From positions 4,030,001 through 4,094,000 of the forward strand of contig CM063446.1 in NCBI GenBank assembly GCA_032191425.1: a stretch of 64,000 nucleotides of DNA. The letters run 5' to 3'. The notes beneath the pieces were generated by a model. That model was not told the DNA's origin. It saw only the letters and a list, made by a program, of their open reading frames with translations, and searched no databases. Positions within the stretch are counted from its first letter, which is position 1, and the number at the start of each line of letters is the position of its first letter. This stretch comes from Lymantria dispar. Taxonomy: Eukaryota; Arthropoda; Insecta; Lepidoptera; Erebidae. The translations under genes and the position numbers were made by a program. Positions 62,789-64,000 of this stretch are shown here, piece after piece.

Positions 62789-64000
62789 TTTTTTTTTTTT
62801 TTTTTTTTTTTTATGGGTGGGCTATGGTAAGCGCACGCGCGGTCCAATCCGTCCAGGGCGATAAAAGGACGGCGCGCGGGCCCATAAGCCACCCGTACCC
62901 ACGTCACCTCGTTGTTGGGCCGACCACCGGAGCAGATGTGACTTGTCGTCAGTGGTCGGCCCGACGGAATACCCTTTCGGGTATCCTCACCTCTCGACGT
63001 ACTGGGACGTCGGTCGCCGTCGCGCGGTCAGCCTCTCCGCGGGTGACGGACAATTCCCCGGTCCGATCACCCGCGGCCTCGGCTAGGGCGGCATTAGGCG
63101 CAGATACTCGCGCCTGCGCCGCCCGAGTCGCCGGCGGCGGAACGTGTTGCCGAAAAGGAGCTCTACTCGCACACGATCCGCCGCCTCCTTCCGTGAGATT
63201 ACGGCCTCACAGAAGGCGGCGACCGCGCCCCAGTTCCTGACGCTGACGAGCATCTCCCTGGCGATGGTCGGCAGCGCCAGGTCGGCACCGACAATTGCGA
63301 CGAGTTCACGGCGATCCCCCTCCCATGCAGCACACTCCTCGAGCGTGTGCTGCGCCGTGTCCTCGTCGCAACTGCAGTGGTGGCAGGACGGTGTGCTCTC
63401 CCTCCTGACAATCTTGTGCAGGTACTTCCCGAAGCAACCGTGCCCCGTCAGCACCTGCACCAGTCGGAAGGAAAGCACCCCGTGCGTCCGCTCCAACCAC
63501 TCCATCAGCACCGGCCGGAGGGCCTCGACAGTCCTGACACCGTACCGAGGACTCTCCAGCCGGACTGCCCAACGGGCAATTACTTCTCGGCGGGCGTCGA
63601 CCCGCCAGGCGGTGATCTCATTGATGGAGACCATGCCGCCGCGGGCGCGCGTCTCCGACACCCGCCGATAAATGTCGGCGAGCATCTCCGCCTCCAGGTC
63701 CCACGGGGGGGTTCCGGCCAGGAGGCACGCTGCCTCCGTCGCCACGTGCGGTAACGGCCCTGATCGCCATGACCCTCTGTGGTCGCCACAGGAGGGCCCT
63801 AAGACGGACGGTCAGGGACCCCGCCCACACCGGTGCGCCGTACAGGGCCATCGACCGGATCACCCCCACGTACAGCTGTCGGCACGTAGCACTGGGTCCG
63901 CCCACATTCGACATCAGCCGCGAAAGGGCGGACGCCGCGCCGACAAGCCGGGGAACAAGTCGATGGAGATGCTCCCGGAACCAAAAATGCCCGTCGAGCA
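62789..64000 (-). mobile_element. R1-clade LINE, runs off the window
   Basis: Poly(A) as T24 at 62789-62812, the 3' UTR with hairpin, then ORF2 to the window edge. UTR and ORF variants (GTACTGGGACGTCGGTCGCC, GAAGCAACCGTGCCCC) link it closely to the 3562-4326 copy. The 5' end and TSD lie beyond 64000. Confidence 0.9.
63083..64000 (-). pseudogene. R1-clade ORF2 C-terminal part, frameshifted
   Basis: From the stop at 63083 the frame is open upward through YLRLMPP, the knuckle CHHCSCDEDTAQHTLEEC, VLSFRLVQVLTGHG, ACLLAGTPPWDLEAEML to about 63745. There, relative to the intact ORF2, about eight bases are missing (CGTGCGGTAACGGCC where the intact copy has GGTGCGGTAACCGCGTATGGCC), so the frame shifts; the second frame reads LRALLWRPQRVMAI, YGAPVWAGSLTVRL toward the edge. 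The reverse transcriptase core lies outside the window. Confidence 0.85.

Overview
The window looks like nuclear DNA of a moth or butterfly (Lepidoptera). It is AT-rich, has no operon-like coding, and is a dense mosaic of interspersed repeats: R1-clade and RTE-clade non-LTR retrotransposons, tRNA-derived SINEs, a short (ATG)n-tailed SINE-like repeat, CTAG-ended Helitron-like elements and hAT-type MITEs. Family names here are pattern-based calls; no database was searched. The only feature I would call an ordinary host gene is a tRNA-Asn(GTT) at 44075-44148 (minus). No host protein-coding gene was recognised. Density of nested insertions with almost no genes would suit heterochromatin or a W chromosome, but that is inference.

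Layout. 1-4328: layered repeats (a repeat inside a Helitron-like copy, an RTE 3' end, a tRNA-SINE, old and young R1-like fragments). 4329-12454: two near-identical tandem units of about 4.06 kb, each with a MITE, an R1 fragment inside a SINE-like repeat, a second R1 fragment with a 15-bp target site duplication (TSD), an AT microsatellite and a Helitron-like copy. 12455-33270: AT-rich spacer peppered with short repeats and many small 5'-truncated R1 fragments, one insertion from a second R1-clade family (19829-20412) and two hAT-type MITEs. 33276-35697: a 2.2-kb R1 copy inside the SINE-like repeat. 35745-46150: more SINE-like, MITE and Helitron-like copies plus the tRNA gene. 46151-50160: the centrepiece, an RTE copy bounded by a 10-bp TSD and split by an R1-clade element with its own 12-13 bp TSD and a complete 1059-codon ORF2. 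50400-58080: further repeats separated by AT-rich spacer. 58085-61438: a longer but dead RTE copy. 62789-64000: another R1-clade copy that runs off the window.

How the parts relate. R1-like copies supply endonuclease and reverse transcriptase for their own family; most are short 5'-truncated 3' ends that keep a hairpin in the 3' UTR and end in poly(A). The SINE-like repeat ends in the same GCTGAnATGATGATG tail as the RTE family, which suggests that it borrows RTE machinery. The MITEs have 8-bp TSDs, so a hAT transposase located elsewhere probably moved them. Insertions land inside each other repeatedly, so a relative order of activity can be read: RTE, SINE-like and tRNA-SINE copies were present before several of the R1 insertions.
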